Source: Nevskia sp.
Lineage (GTDB): Bacteria > Pseudomonadota > Gammaproteobacteria > Nevskiales > Nevskiaceae
Assembly (NCBI GenBank): GCA_019689635.1
Contig: JADGHB010000019.1
Span: forward strand, 1-48,075
DNA length: 48,075 nt
Reading direction: 5' to 3'
In this document: piece after piece, positions 1 through 9,255 of the stretch
Numbering within the stretch: the stretch's first letter is position 1
How the letters are laid out: every line of letters starts with the position of its first letter
Position numbers and translations under genes: made by a program
The notes under the pieces: generated by a model
What the model was told of the DNA's origin: nothing
Databases searched by the model: none
What the model saw: the letters and a program-made list of their open reading frames with translations, nothing else

Positions 1-36
1 GCGCGGGCGCAAGCCCGCGCGGCGCTGCGTTATACT
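1..36 (+). promoter_or_regulatory. Hairpin and candidate promoter upstream of the division genes
   Basis: Bases 1-20 form a perfect 8-bp GC-rich stem closed by a GCAA tetraloop. It is followed by TATACT at 31-36, a good sigma70-type -10 element placed 30 nt before the first ATG. No convincing -35 is visible because that position falls inside the hairpin. The hairpin has no T-tract, so terminator activity for an upstream gene outside the window is only possible. Promoter assignment is inference. Confidence 0.4.
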
Positions 37-66
37 GCGCCCGGTTCGGAACCACCCGGGTCGCTC

Positions 67-261
67 ATGCTTCACAGCGAACTCGCGCAACTGGAAGAGC
101 GCGTGCAGCGGCTGATCCTCGCGTATCGCCAAGCGCGCCTGGAACGCAAGCGCGCCCTGGCCGAGCGCGACCGTCTGCTCGCGCTCAACGCCGAACTCAA
201 GCGGCGCATTGAAGGCGTGGTCGAGCGCATCCGGGTGCTCGAAACCGACCAGACTTCCTAG
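67..261 (+). CDS. Short coiled-coil protein, TIGR02449/ZapB-like
   Basis: This 64-residue protein is almost entirely one charged, leucine-rich helix (heptad-like pattern from about residue 4 to 60, rich in Arg, Glu and Leu). That is the signature of the small coiled-coil family (TIGR02449) commonly encoded just before zapA in gammaproteobacteria. It ends 9 nt before zapA, so the two are probably co-transcribed. The pairing suggests a Z-ring associated role like that of ZapB. No enzymatic motif is present, and the function is inferred from size, coiled coil and position only. Confidence 0.75.
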   Translation: MLHSELAQLEERVQRLILAYRQARLERKRALAERDRLLALNAELKRRIEGVVERIRVLETDQTS

Positions 262-270
262 ACGTACGGC

Positions 271-591
271 ATGAGCGAACCGCGCAAGCAGGATCCGCTG
301 ACCGTGACGGTGCGCATCATGGGCCGCGAGTACACCGTCGCGTGCAAACCGGAGGAACACGAGGCCCTGGTGGCCTCCGCCGACTACCTCAACGAACGCA
401 TGACCGCGATCCGCCGCCGCGGCAAGGCGCTGGGCGCCGAACGCATCGCGGTGATGACCGCGCTCAACCTGGCGCGCGAGTTGCTCGCGCTCAAGGGCCA
501 TCCCGGCGTGGTGCCGCCGGACGCCGAGGCACTCGAGAAAATCCGCCAGCTCGGATTGGACATCGACCACACCCTGACCACCACCGACTGA
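271..591 (+). CDS. zapA: Cell division protein ZapA
   Basis: ZapA is a cytoplasmic protein that bundles FtsZ filaments at the division septum. The 106-residue product has the family plan: an N-terminal alpha/beta head (residues about 8-50, with the typical VRIMGREY start and a YLNERM helix) and a C-terminal helical tail for dimer/tetramer formation. Length matches the family. It lies between the coiled-coil gene and the 6S RNA gene, the conserved proteobacterial order zapA-ssrS-fau, which strengthens the call. The ATG at 271 is the natural start. Confidence 0.93.
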   Translation: MSEPRKQDPLTVTVRIMGREYTVACKPEEHEALVASADYLNERMTAIRRRGKALGAERIAVMTALNLARELLALKGHPGVVPPDAEALEKIRQLGLDIDHTLTTTD

Positions 592-607
592 GTTGTGCTA
601 AGGTGGT

Positions 608-803
608 GGCGGTGTCTCCTGCGGTGTTGGTGATAGGTCTTTAAGTACCCTTGAGCCTACTTGCCATGCACAGGGAGCCTCACCCGCGTAGGGAGTGCAG
701 GTCCGCGCAACCGCAGCGGAAAGCCCGAATACGCGGCGCGGCGCCCACTTGAGACTACGTCTCAAGGTCCAAGACCGATGACGGCACAGGCGGGAGACAC
801 CCT
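608..803 (+). ncRNA. ssrS: 6S RNA
   Basis: 6S RNA mimics an open promoter and binds sigma70 RNA polymerase. The locus sits exactly between zapA and the 5-formyl-THF cyclo-ligase gene, its conserved place in proteobacteria. The ends can be paired: GGTGTCTCC at 611-619 is complementary to GGAGACACC at 793-801, giving a terminal stem. Near the 3' side a perfect 8-bp hairpin (748-755 with 759-766) corresponds to the E. coli hairpin carrying the CUUGA motif. A T/C-rich run follows the terminal stem. The roughly 190-nt span fits 6S RNA. Exact ends were placed by eye from the pairing. Confidence 0.82.
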
Positions 804-816
804 TTCCCCTTCTTCC

Positions 817-1392
817 ATGCGCCTGCGCAAACAGGCCTTGCGTGCGACACAGCGCGGCATGCGCCGCAAGCTGCCATCCGCCGAGCGGCGGCGCGCGGCG
901 CGGCGCGCGGCGGCGCGGCTGCTGAGGTGGGCGCCACTGCGGCGCGCACGCCGCATCGGCGTTTACCTGCCCAAGGCCGCGGAACTGTCCACCGCCCCGC
1001 TGATCGCGGCCTTGCACCGCGCGGGCCGTCGTCTCTGGGTCCCGGTGGCGGCGGCCGGCGGCGCCATGCGCTTCGCGCCGCTGCGCAAGGGCACCCGGCT
1101 CAAGCGCGGCGCGTTCGGCGTATGGCAGCCCGCCCGGGCGCACCCGCTGCGCAGCGCGCGCGCGCTCGACCTGATCGTGCTGCCGCTGCTGGCCTTCGAC
1201 GCGCGCGGCGCGCGCCTGGGCCAGGGCGGCGGACATTACGACCGCGCCCTGGCCGCCACGCACGCTGCGCGCCGTCCCTTGCGCCTGGGCTACGCCTACG
1301 CCGTGCAGGAACTGCCCGAAGTCCCCGTGGCGGGCCACGACTGCCGCTTGCACGCGGTGGTCACCGAACGCGGCCTGCGCTGGCTGCGGTAG
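817..1392 (+). CDS. fau: 5-formyltetrahydrofolate cyclo-ligase
   Basis: The enzyme converts 5-formyl-THF to 5,10-methenyl-THF using ATP, salvaging a folate storage form. The 191-residue product has the family's N-terminal Arg/Lys-rich helix, the GVYLPKAAEL segment and the signature LGQGGGHYDRAL near residue 137. Length fits the E. coli homologue (about 182). An in-frame ATG at 778 also exists, but it lies inside the folded 6S RNA whose terminal stem extends to about 801, so the ATG at 817 is preferred. In E. coli this gene is processed from the same transcript as 6S RNA; the same layout is seen here. Confidence 0.9.
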   Translation: MRLRKQALRATQRGMRRKLPSAERRRAARRAAARLLRWAPLRRARRIGVYLPKAAELSTAPLIAALHRAGRRLWVPVAAAGGAMRFAPLRKGTRLKRGAFGVWQPARAHPLRSARALDLIVLPLLAFDARGARLGQGGGHYDRALAATHAARRPLRLGYAYAVQELPEVPVAGHDCRLHAVVTERGLRWLR

Positions 1393-1470
1393 CGCCGCAG
1401 GCTGGCGCGGCGCGACGGCGCGTGCCACACTGCGGAATCAAAGCGGTCGCTCGACCGCGCGTCGATCACG

Positions 1471-2115
1471 ATGCTTCGCATGCCAATACGCGTCACTGCG
1501 GCGATGGTTTTTGCGTTCGCGCTCGGCGTCGCCGGCTGCGTGAGTGTGCGTTCCTACGTCGAGGAAGGTCACGCCGCAGCCGGCTATCACGACCTCAAGC
1601 GGCTGGATCCGCCGCTGCCGGTCGTACTGAGCGTGCAGTTCCTGCACAACGGCAAACATTATCCGCCGGCCGATCGCGATCTGTACAACGAAGTCAGTCG
1701 CGTGCTGCGCGAAAGCGGCGTGATGATCTCGGCGCGCGGCGACGTCCACGCCACGCTCCAGGTGGTGGTGGACGATCGCTACGACGAAACCCTGGCGCGC
1801 CAGCGCGGCCTGCTCACCGGCCTTTCCGAGGGACAGTACGCCAGCCAGGTGCGCGACGACTACGACTTCACGCTCACTTTTACCCGTGCCGGGGGCGAGC
1901 CGCGCATCGGCCATTACCGCCACGCCATCATCACCGTCGCCGGCCGCCAGCCGCCGCCCACGCACAGCGGGCGCGCCCTCGATCCGCAGGACGCCTTCGC
2001 CGTGGTGGTGCGCCAGACCGTGCTCGATTTCCTGGCCGACGTGCAAGATCTCGGCAGCACCGGCACGCCGGTCATCATGGTGCCGACCACGCCGGCTCCG
2101 CCGCCGCCGCAGTGA
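1471..2115 (+). CDS. Putative lipoprotein of unknown function
   Basis: The 214-residue product begins with a charged N-terminus, a hydrophobic stretch (about residues 8-20) and a lipobox ending in AGC at Cys23, so it should be lipidated and anchored in a membrane. The mature part contains a mixed alpha/beta domain with the segments VVLSVQFLHNG and LQVVVDDRY, and ends in a Pro-rich tail. I do not recognise a family. An earlier Met at the fourth codon is also possible. It precedes the EVE-domain gene by 5 nt, which suggests co-transcription. Confidence 0.72.
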   Translation: MLRMPIRVTAAMVFAFALGVAGCVSVRSYVEEGHAAAGYHDLKRLDPPLPVVLSVQFLHNGKHYPPADRDLYNEVSRVLRESGVMISARGDVHATLQVVVDDRYDETLARQRGLLTGLSEGQYASQVRDDYDFTLTFTRAGGEPRIGHYRHAIITVAGRQPPPTHSGRALDPQDAFAVVVRQTVLDFLADVQDLGSTGTPVIMVPTTPAPPPPQ

Positions 2116-2120
2116 GTGAG

Positions 2121-2591
2121 ATGGCCTCCTACTGGCTGATGAAATCGGAGCCCCGCTCCTTCTCGATCGACGACCTCGCGCGCCGTCCGCGTCAGACCGA
2201 ACCCTGGGACGGCGTGCGCAATTACCAGGCGCGCAACTTCATCCGCGATCGCATGCGCGTGGGCGATCTCGCGTTCTTTTACCATTCGAGCTGCGCGGAA
2301 CCGGCGATCGTGGGCCTCATGCGCGTGGCCTCGGAGGCTTACCCCGATCCCACTCAGTTCGACCCCCAGCATCACCACTACGATCCCGCCGCACGGCGCG
2401 AACAGCCGCGCTGGTATTTGGTGGACATGCGGCTCGAACGCAAGCTCAAGCGACCGCTCACGCTCGCCGAACTGCGCAGGCACGAGAAGGAACTGCAAGG
2501 CTTCCGCCTGCTCGCCCCCGGCAATCGCCTGTCGGTGATGCCGGTGAGCGAAGCGCACTGGCGTTACATTCTTTCGCTCGAAAAGACTTAG
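2121..2591 (+). CDS. EVE domain protein (thymocyte nuclear protein 1-like)
   Basis: This 156-residue protein matches the EVE domain, a PUA-like fold thought to bind modified bases in nucleic acids. Family features are the opening YWLMKSEP, the DGVRNYQARN segment around residues 32-41, the AFFYHS strand and the terminal RLSVMPVSEAHW. Function in bacteria is poorly defined. A GTG three codons upstream (2112) is an alternative start overlapping the lipoprotein stop. Its stop codon overlaps that of the convergent DUF885 gene, so the two genes share their 3' ends. Confidence 0.9.
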   Translation: MASYWLMKSEPRSFSIDDLARRPRQTEPWDGVRNYQARNFIRDRMRVGDLAFFYHSSCAEPAIVGLMRVASEAYPDPTQFDPQHHHYDPAARREQPRWYLVDMRLERKLKRPLTLAELRRHEKELQGFRLLAPGNRLSVMPVSEAHWRYILSLEKT

Positions 2592-4384
2592 CCGGCGTTT
2601 GCCGCTTTCGCCCGCTGCGCTTCAAGCCAGGCATCGAAGCGCGTTTCCAGCACGTCCAGCGGCAGGGCCCCGCCCCCGAGCATCTCGTCGTGGAAGGCGC
2701 GCAGGTCGAACTTCTCGCCCAGCACCCGCTGGGCACGCGCGCGCAGTTCCAGGAACTTGAGCTGGCCGAGCTTGTAGGCCAGCGCCTGCGCGGGCATGGC
2801 GATGTAGCGGTCGGTTTCCGCCTGGATGTCCGGTTCGTCCTCGACCGTGTGCGCGCGGAAGAAGGCGATCATCTGCTCGCGAGTCCAGCGCTTGTCGTGC
2901 ACGCCGGTGTCGAGCACCAGACGGCTGGCGCGCAGCAGCTCGCCGGCCAGACGGCCGTAGTCGCTGACCGGATCCTGGTAAAAACCGAGGTCCTTGCCCA
3001 GACGCTCGGCGTACAGTGCCCAGCCCTCGATATAGGCGGTGTAGTCGGCCTGCTGACGAAAGGGCGGCAAGGGCAGCGTCTGGGCGATGGCGATCTGCAG
3101 GTGATGTCCCGGCACGCCTTCGTGGTAGGCGGTGTCCTCGATCGTGACCAGCGAACGTTGCGCATAGTCGCCGGTGTTGACGTACACGATTCCCGGACGC
3201 GAACCGTCGGCGGTGCCTTGCTGGTATTCCGCCGCCGCGGCCTCTTTCTCGCGGTATTCCTGCATCGGCCGCACCTCGACCGGCGCCTTGGGCAGCAAGC
3301 CGAACAGCTCCGGCAACCGGGGCTGCATTTGGGCGATGTACTTGCGATACAAATCCACGATCTGCTGGCGCGAACTCGCGTAATACTTGCGCTCGGACTT
3401 GAGCGCCGCGCGCAAACCGGCGAGATCCGCGTAACCGAGTTTCTTGGCGATGGCGGTCATCTCGCCTTCGATGCGCGCCACTTCCTTCAGGCCCAGCTCA
3501 TGGATCGCCTCCGGATCCATCGCGGTGGTGGTCTGCGTGCGGATGGCGTAGCGGTAGCGCGCGGGCCCGTCCGGCAAGGCCCACAGCCCAGGCGCGCGAC
3601 GCCCGTGCGGCGCGTAGTCCTTCTCGACGAAGTCCGCCAGCCTGGCGTACGCCGGACGCACTTCGCGATCCACCGCCGCGACGATGGCGTCGTGCAGGCG
3701 CTGGCGCTCGGCAGCCGGCAGCGTCTGCGGGATCTGCACCGCCGGTCGGCCGAAGACGTTGGCCTCGCCCGCCGGCTGCGCGATGGCGCGGCACTGACGA
3801 GCCACTTTCTCCAACAGGTATTGCGGCGGCATGAGACCGTCGCGTTGGCCCAGCCGCGCCAGTTGCGCGACCTGATCCAGCAACGCGGGAATCCGGTGCA
3901 GACGCGCGAGATAGTCCGCGTAGTGCTTGAGGCTGTCCAGGGGCAGTACGGAGACGAGCTGCGGCAACTGCAAGTGCACGCCGTTGAACTGGTCCAGCGG
4001 CATTTCGTAGTTCTTGAACGCCAGACCGTCCAGCGCGTCGCGCAGCTTGCGCAGCATCAGCTCGCGATTGAGGCGATCCGGTTCGGGGAAACCGGCCGGA
4101 TCGATGGCCTCGAAGCGGGCGAGAAAATGTTCCAGATCTTGCTTCTGTTTCGCGAAGTGCTCCGGCGCGTAATCGCTCCAGCGGTCGTTGTAGCGGTCGT
4201 CGCCCAGGATGGTGGCGAACTCCGGGTTCTCCTTAAGCTGCCATTCCCACTGCTCGGCGAGCAGCGCGTTCTGCGCCTCAAGCCGCGCCGCGAGATCGGC
4301 GGCGGCCTTGGCGGATCCGGGACTGCCCAGCGCAACTGCGATCGACATGGCGTGAATGAGACTCCGCAGCGACGAAAAATTCAT
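2588..4384 (-). CDS. DUF885 family secreted metallopeptidase-like protein
   Basis: The 598-residue protein starts with a signal-peptide-like segment (hydrophobic about residues 9-27, ending near AKA), so it is probably exported. It then carries a long helical DUF885 domain. The family signature HEGVPGHH lies at residues 421-428 and resembles a zinc-binding HExxxxH arrangement. Members are proposed dipeptidases or carboxypeptidases, but substrates are largely unknown. Its ATG overlaps the ilvA stop as ATGA, so it is translated as the second gene of an ilvA operon; the metabolic link is not obvious. Confidence 0.88.
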   Translation of the reverse strand: MNFSSLRSLIHAMSIAVALGSPGSAKAAADLAARLEAQNALLAEQWEWQLKENPEFATILGDDRYNDRWSDYAPEHFAKQKQDLEHFLARFEAIDPAGFPEPDRLNRELMLRKLRDALDGLAFKNYEMPLDQFNGVHLQLPQLVSVLPLDSLKHYADYLARLHRIPALLDQVAQLARLGQRDGLMPPQYLLEKVARQCRAIAQPAGEANVFGRPAVQIPQTLPAAERQRLHDAIVAAVDREVRPAYARLADFVEKDYAPHGRRAPGLWALPDGPARYRYAIRTQTTTAMDPEAIHELGLKEVARIEGEMTAIAKKLGYADLAGLRAALKSERKYYASSRQQIVDLYRKYIAQMQPRLPELFGLLPKAPVEVRPMQEYREKEAAAAEYQQGTADGSRPGIVYVNTGDYAQRSLVTIEDTAYHEGVPGHHLQIAIAQTLPLPPFRQQADYTAYIEGWALYAERLGKDLGFYQDPVSDYGRLAGELLRASRLVLDTGVHDKRWTREQMIAFFRAHTVEDEPDIQAETDRYIAMPAQALAYKLGQLKFLELRARAQRVLGEKFDLRAFHDEMLGGGALPLDVLETRFDAWLEAQRAKAANAG

Positions 4385-6018
4385 GGCGCCTCGCTTTCCT
4401 GTCCCGTGCCCAGGAACAGGGCATAGGCGGGATTGTCGCTCTCCTCCCAATACGGATAGCCCAGCGCCTCGAGCGCACGGCGGCATTCGCCGCGCTCGGC
4501 GCGCGGCACTTGCAGGCCGCACAGCACGCGCCCATAGGCGGCGCCGTGGTTGCGGTAATGGAACAAGGAGATGTTCCAGCGGCTGCCCACCGCGTTCAAA
4601 AAATCCAGGCAGGCGCCGGGCCGCTCGGGAAACTCGAAACGGAACAGGCGCTCGTCCGCCAGGCCCGGACAGCGGCCGCCGACCATGTAGCGCACGTGCA
4701 GCTTGGCCATCTCGTCGCCGGAGAGGTCCAGCACCGGATAGCCGTCGGCGCGCAGACGGCCGAGCGCGGCGTCGCGGTCGGCGGCATCGTGGAAGTGCAC
4801 GCCGGCGAAGACGTGCGCGGCGGTGGGCGAGGAGTAGCGGTAGTTGAATTCGGTGATCGAGCGGCGGCCGAGCTCCTTCAAGAAACGTTTGAAACTGCCG
4901 GGCCGTTCGGGAATGGTCACCGCCAGCAGCGTTTCGCGCCCATCGCCCAGCTCGGCGCGCTCGGCGATGTGCCGCAGACGGTCGAAATTGAGATTGGCGC
5001 CGGACACGATCGCCACGTAGCTGCCCGCGCCGTGGCGCGCGACCCAGCGCTTGACGCCGGCCACCGCCAAGGCGCCGGCCGGTTCGGGCAGGCTGCGATT
5101 CTCGTAGAACACGTCGCGGATCGCCGCGCAGATCTCGTCCACGCTCACGCGCAGGCAGGCGTCCACCACTTGGCGCGCGATCCGGAACGGCTCGGCTCCC
5201 ACTTGCCGCACCGCCACGCCGTCGGCGAACAGGCCGACCTGCGCGAGCTTGACGCGCCGGCCGGCTTCCAGCGCCTGCGCCAGACAATCGGCGTCGTCCG
5301 GTTCCACGGCGACGATCTTCACCTCCGGGCGCAGCGCCTTGATCCAGGCGCCGACGCCCGCGATCAGCCCGCCGCCGCCGACCGGCACGAATACCGCGTC
5401 GAGCCGCTCGGCGCCGATCTGCTCGAGAATTTCTTTACCGATGGTGCCCTGGCCGGCGATCACTTCGGGATCGTCGTAAGGCGGGATCATGGTCAACTTT
5501 CTGGACGCAGCCAGCGCCTCGGCGTGAACGGCGGCCTCGTCGAAAGAATCGCCGTGCAGCACCACGTGGCCGCCGAGCAACTTCACCGATTCGACTTTGA
5601 TGCCCGGCGTGGTGCGCGGCATCACGATCCAGGCAGGCACGCCGAGCCGCCGCGCCGCCAGCGCCACGCCCTGCGCGTGGTTGCCGGCCGAGGCGCAGAT
5701 CACGCCGCGCGCGCGCACCGCTTGCGGCAGATTCGCCATCTTGTTGTAGGCGCCGCGCAGCTTGAACGAGTACACGCTCTGCTGGTCCTCGCGCTTGAGC
5801 AGCAGGCGCGCGCCCAGCCGCGCGGACAGCTTGGGCGCTTCCTCCAAGGCGCTGACCACGGCCACGTCATAGACCCGCGCGCGTGCGATCCGCTCGCGGT
5901 AGGTTTCGAGCCAGCGGCTCGGCGACGAACCATGGCCAAGCGCCGGTGCGGAGGAACTGCGGTTCACGAGACCCAAGCGGCGGTCACGCCGCGGAATCGG
6001 CAAGGGGTCGCGTATCAT
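4381..6018 (-). CDS. ilvA: Threonine ammonia-lyase (biosynthetic)
   Basis: PLP enzyme deaminating L-threonine to 2-oxobutanoate, the first step to isoleucine. The 545-residue product has the PLP lysine in SFKLRGAY (K86), the Ser/Gly phosphate-binding region GGGGL, and two C-terminal ACT-like regulatory domains (about residues 350-540), as in isoleucine-inhibited IlvA rather than the short catabolic TdcB. An N-terminal extension of some 35 residues relative to E. coli makes the start uncertain: ATG 6018 has an AGG about 6 nt upstream, while an in-frame GTG at 5967 would give 528 residues and leave more room for promoters facing proC. Confidence 0.92.
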   Translation of the reverse strand: MIRDPLPIPRRDRRLGLVNRSSSAPALGHGSSPSRWLETYRERIARARVYDVAVVSALEEAPKLSARLGARLLLKREDQQSVYSFKLRGAYNKMANLPQAVRARGVICASAGNHAQGVALAARRLGVPAWIVMPRTTPGIKVESVKLLGGHVVLHGDSFDEAAVHAEALAASRKLTMIPPYDDPEVIAGQGTIGKEILEQIGAERLDAVFVPVGGGGLIAGVGAWIKALRPEVKIVAVEPDDADCLAQALEAGRRVKLAQVGLFADGVAVRQVGAEPFRIARQVVDACLRVSVDEICAAIRDVFYENRSLPEPAGALAVAGVKRWVARHGAGSYVAIVSGANLNFDRLRHIAERAELGDGRETLLAVTIPERPGSFKRFLKELGRRSITEFNYRYSSPTAAHVFAGVHFHDAADRDAALGRLRADGYPVLDLSGDEMAKLHVRYMVGGRCPGLADERLFRFEFPERPGACLDFLNAVGSRWNISLFHYRNHGAAYGRVLCGLQVPRAERGECRRALEALGYPYWEESDNPAYALFLGTGQESEAP

Positions 6019-6040
6019 AGCGCCTGCTTTCCCTTTGGCG

Positions 6041-6889
6041 ATGGTTTTCATGCAGCCCACACACCCGCCCGAGACCGCGCTCATCGCTTTCGTCGGCGGC
6101 GGCAACATGGCCGCCTGCCTGATCGGCGGCCTGCTCGCCGCCGGCCATCCGCGGACGCGGCTCGCCGTGGCGGAAACCGCCCCGGAACGCGCGCAATGGC
6201 TGGCGCGCGAGTTCGGCGTGCGCGTGGTGCCGCGCGCAGCCGAGCTCGCCGCGGAGGCGGACGCGCTGGTGCTGGCGGTCAAGCCGCAGCAGATGACCGC
6301 GGCGCTTCAGGGTTGGCGCCCGAAAGCCGGCGCGCTGGTGCTGTCCATCGCCGCCGGCGTGACTCTGGCGTGGCTGCGGCGGCGTCTCGGCGACCAGGCG
6401 CAGTTCGTGCGCAGCATGCCCAACACGCCGGCGCTGCTGCGCGCCGGCATCAGCGGGCTGTACGCGCCGCCGGAAGTGACGCCGGCCGCGCGCGCGCAGG
6501 CGGAACACATCCTGCGCACCGCCGGCGATTGCGTGTGGCTGGACCGCGAGGCGCAGCTCGACGCGGTGACCGCGCTGTCCGGCTCCGGCCCGGCGTATTT
6601 CTTCCTGCTGACGGAAGTGCTGCGCGAAGCCGGCGCGCGACTCGGCCTGCCGGGCGCCACCGCCGCGCGCCTGGCGCTGTGCACTTTCACCGGCGCCGCG
6701 CGCATGGCCGAAACGGGCCAGGACGTCGCCGAGCTGCGCGCCCAGGTCACCTCCCCGGGCGGCACCACCGAGGCGGCCTTGCGCGTTCTCGAAGACCGCG
6801 GCCTGCGCCGGCTGTTCGACGAAGCGCTGCACGCCGCCTGCGCGCGCTCGCGCGAGCTGGGCGCCGCGCTGGAACGGGAAACCCCGTGA
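6041..6889 (+). CDS. proC: Pyrroline-5-carboxylate reductase
   Basis: Reduces P5C to proline with NAD(P)H, the last step of proline synthesis. The protein (282 residues) shows the Rossmann motif FVGGGNMA near the N-terminus, the conserved SMPNTPA segment, and the C-terminal dimer domain with SGSGPAYFFL and SPGGTTEAAL signatures. Starts at 6041 or 6050 (both ATG) are equally plausible; no good ribosome site is seen for either. The stop overlaps the next gene's GTG (GTGA). The gene is divergent from ilvA with only about 22 bp between the assigned starts. PutA, which degrades proline, is encoded further along (32.4-35.6 kb). Confidence 0.94.
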   Translation: MVFMQPTHPPETALIAFVGGGNMAACLIGGLLAAGHPRTRLAVAETAPERAQWLAREFGVRVVPRAAELAAEADALVLAVKPQQMTAALQGWRPKAGALVLSIAAGVTLAWLRRRLGDQAQFVRSMPNTPALLRAGISGLYAPPEVTPAARAQAEHILRTAGDCVWLDREAQLDAVTALSGSGPAYFFLLTEVLREAGARLGLPGATAARLALCTFTGAARMAETGQDVAELRAQVTSPGGTTEAALRVLEDRGLRRLFDEALHAACARSRELGAALERETP

Positions 6890-7446
6890 TCGCCACCACC
6901 GCCAACGCGCTGTTCTTCCTCGTCACCGCCACGCTCAACCTGGCGCTGTGGATCTTCATCCTGCGCGTGCTCTTGCAACTCACCCGCGCGGACTTCTACA
7001 ACCCGATCTCGCAGTTGGTGTGGCGCCTGACCCAGCCCCCGACCGGTTGGCTGGCGCGCTGGCTGCCGCGCTGGAAGCGCCTGGATTCGGCCGCCGCGCT
7101 GCTGTGCTTCGTCCTGGCCCTGGTGTACGTCAAGGCGGTGGCGAGCTTCGACGTGAGCTGGAGCCGCCTGCCGTGGAGCCAGGTGACCTGGCTGGCGATC
7201 CTCAAGCTCGTCAGCAGTACGCTCAATCTGTACACCCTGTCGCTGTTCGCGCTCGCGGTGGTCTCGTGGATCGGACCCGGCGTGAGCAATCCCGCCGCCA
7301 ACGTGCTGTGGAGCTTGAACGAGCCGCTGCTCAGGCCGGTGCGGCGCATCCTGCCGCCGATCGCCGGGCTGGACCTCTCGCCGATTCCGGTGATGCTGCT
7401 GTTGCAGTTCCTCGACCGCCTGCTGCCTCTGGGACCGTTTCGTTGA
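6886..7446 (+). CDS. yggT: YggT family membrane protein
   Basis: The 186-residue integral membrane protein has two related halves, each with hydrophobic segments (about residues 7-27, 62-80, 100-125 and 165-180), as expected for the YggT family where two copies of the domain occur in tandem. The family is linked to osmotic or potassium homeostasis and is widely found beside proC. It begins with GTG overlapping the proC stop and ends 1 nt before metX, so translation is coupled within an operon. Confidence 0.88.
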   Translation: MIATTANALFFLVTATLNLALWIFILRVLLQLTRADFYNPISQLVWRLTQPPTGWLARWLPRWKRLDSAAALLCFVLALVYVKAVASFDVSWSRLPWSQVTWLAILKLVSSTLNLYTLSLFALAVVSWIGPGVSNPAANVLWSLNEPLLRPVRRILPPIAGLDLSPIPVMLLLQFLDRLLPLGPFR

Positions 7447-7447
7447 G

Positions 7448-8599
7448 ATGGACGTACACCACGCCGGCTCGGTGGGCATCGTCGCGCCGCGCAAGCTCGT
7501 CATCGAGCGACCGCTGACGCTGGACTGCGGCCGCTGCCTGCCGCGCCACGAACTGATGGTGGAAACCTACGGCGAACTGAACCGCGCGCGCAGCAACGCG
7601 GTGCTGGTGTGCCACGCGCTGTCCGGCGATCACCACGCCGCCGGCGTGCACGCCGCCACCGACCGCAAGCCGGGCTGGTGGGATTCGGCCATCGGCCCCG
7701 GCAAGCCGATCGACACGCGCCGCTTCCATGTCGTGTGTCTCAACAACCTCGGCGGCTGCCGCGGCTCCACCGGGCCGAACACCATAAACCCGGACACCGG
7801 CCGTTACTGGGGCCCGGATTTTCCCATCGTCACGGTGCGCGACTGGGTGAAAAGCCAGGCGCTGCTCGCCGACGCGCTCGGGATCGAGCGCTGGGCGGCG
7901 GTGATCGGCGGCTCGCTGGGCGGCATGCAGGCGCTGCAGTGGGCAATCGACTTCCCGGAGCGCGTGGCGCACGCGCTGGCCATCGCCGCGGCGCCCCGCA
8001 TCTCGGCGCAGAACATCGCCTTCAACGAGATCGCGCGCCAGGCCATCCTCTCCGACCCCGACTTTCACGCGGGGCGCTACTACGAGCACGGCGTGGTGCC
8101 TTCGCGCGGCTTGAAGCTGGCGCGCATGCTCGGCCATATCACTTACCTGTCCGACAGCGCGATGCGCAACCGCTTCGGGCGTTTGCTGCGCGAATCCGAC
8201 GGCCGCTTCAACTTCAACTACGAAGTCGAGTTCGAGGTGGAAAGCTACCTGCGCCACCAGGGGCAAAGCTTCGTCGAGCGCTTCGACGCCAACACGTATC
8301 TGTTGATGACCAAGGCGCTGGACTACTTCGATCCCGCGCGCGACTACGGCGACGACCTGGTCGCCGCCTTCCGCCGCGCGCGCGCCAAGTTTCTGGTGCT
8401 GGCCTTTTCCAGCGACTGGCGTTTTTCGCCGGCGCGCTCGCGCGAAATCGTCAAGGCCCTGGTCGCCGCCGAGCGCGAGGTCAGTTACGCCTGCATCGCC
8501 TCGCAGCTCGGGCACGACGATTTCCTGATGCCGCTGCCGGAGTATCACCGCGTGCTCGGCGCGTACCTCGCGCGCGTGGCGCAAGAGGCCGGCGCATGA
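7448..8599 (+). CDS. metX: Homoserine O-acyltransferase MetX
   Basis: An alpha/beta-hydrolase-fold enzyme that acylates homoserine for methionine synthesis. The 383-residue product has the nucleophile in GGSLGGMQ (S156), with likely triad partners D323 (SSDWRF) and H356 (GHDDF), and an oxyanion region HALSGDHH near residue 56. Many gammaproteobacterial MetX proteins use succinyl-CoA rather than acetyl-CoA; the acyl donor cannot be settled here. The stop overlaps the metW ATG (ATGA), the conserved metX-metW pair. Confidence 0.93.
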   Translation: MDVHHAGSVGIVAPRKLVIERPLTLDCGRCLPRHELMVETYGELNRARSNAVLVCHALSGDHHAAGVHAATDRKPGWWDSAIGPGKPIDTRRFHVVCLNNLGGCRGSTGPNTINPDTGRYWGPDFPIVTVRDWVKSQALLADALGIERWAAVIGGSLGGMQALQWAIDFPERVAHALAIAAAPRISAQNIAFNEIARQAILSDPDFHAGRYYEHGVVPSRGLKLARMLGHITYLSDSAMRNRFGRLLRESDGRFNFNYEVEFEVESYLRHQGQSFVERFDANTYLLMTKALDYFDPARDYGDDLVAAFRRARAKFLVLAFSSDWRFSPARSREIVKALVAAEREVSYACIASQLGHDDFLMPLPEYHRVLGAYLARVAQEAGA

Positions 8600-9255
8600 A
8601 CGCCGCGCTGCGACCGGATCTGGCCTTGATTTGCGACTGGATCGCGCCCGGTGCGCGCATCCTCGACCTCGGCTGCGGCGACGGAGCGCTGCTCGCGCAT
8701 CTGGCGCACACCCGCGGGGTGCGCGGCTACGGCCTGGAGATCGACGCCGAGGAAGTGGCCGCGGCCGTGGCGCGCGGCGTCAACGTGATCCAGGCCGACA
8801 TCGACGAGGGTCTGGCCGACTTCGCCGATGCCTCCTTCGACTACGTGGTGATGACCCAGGCGCTGCAGGCGCTGGCGCGACCGGATCGCGCACTCGCCGA
8901 GATGCTGCGCGTGGGCCGCGAGGCCATCGTCACCTTTCCCAACTTCGGCCACTGGCGCGCACGGCTGGCGCTGGCGCGCGGCCGCATGCCGGTGACCCCC
9001 GCGCTGCCGGCGGCGTGGTACGAGACGCGCAACATCCACCTGTGCACGGTGGCGGACTTCGAGGCGCTGTGCCGGGAGCGCGGCTGGCCGGTGCTGGAAC
9101 GCGCCTTGCTCGACCGCGCCCATCGCCGTGGCCCGGCGATCGCCCTATTCCCCGGCCTGTTCTGCGAAATCGCGCTCTACAAGCTCGGCCGCCCCCGAGC
9201 GGCGCCTCAAGGCGGATCCGCGGCGTCGGCCACGGACAGCTTGGCGCGCACGTAG
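8596..9255 (+). CDS. metW: Methionine biosynthesis protein MetW
   Basis: MetW is a SAM-dependent methyltransferase-like protein that accompanies MetX and is needed for, or activates, homoserine acylation in several proteobacteria. The 219-residue product contains the SAM motif [12 protein letters not shown] (about residues 18-29), an acidic second-strand residue (GLEIDAE) and the VMTQALQ and TFPNFGHW segments typical of MetW. The C-terminal tail beyond about residue 200 is low complexity, and the last 49 bases overlap the convergent TerB-like gene. Confidence 0.93.
   Translation: MNAALRPDLALICDWIAPGARILDLGCGDGALLAHLAHTRGVRGYGLEIDAEEVAAAVARGVNVIQADIDEGLADFADASFDYVVMTQALQALARPDRALAEMLRVGREAIVTFPNFGHWRARLALARGRMPVTPALPAAWYETRNIHLCTVADFEALCRERGWPVLERALLDRAHRRGPAIALFPGLFCEIALYKLGRPRAAPQGGSAASATDSLART

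Noticed and set aside
598-1428. Long minus-strand open frame opposite the 6S RNA and fau
   Set aside because: It has Arg/Gln/Ala-rich, low-complexity composition typical of antisense frames in GC-rich DNA, and the plus strand carries a clear enzyme and RNA. Similar long frames opposite ilvD, putA, cas9 and accC were dismissed for the same reason.
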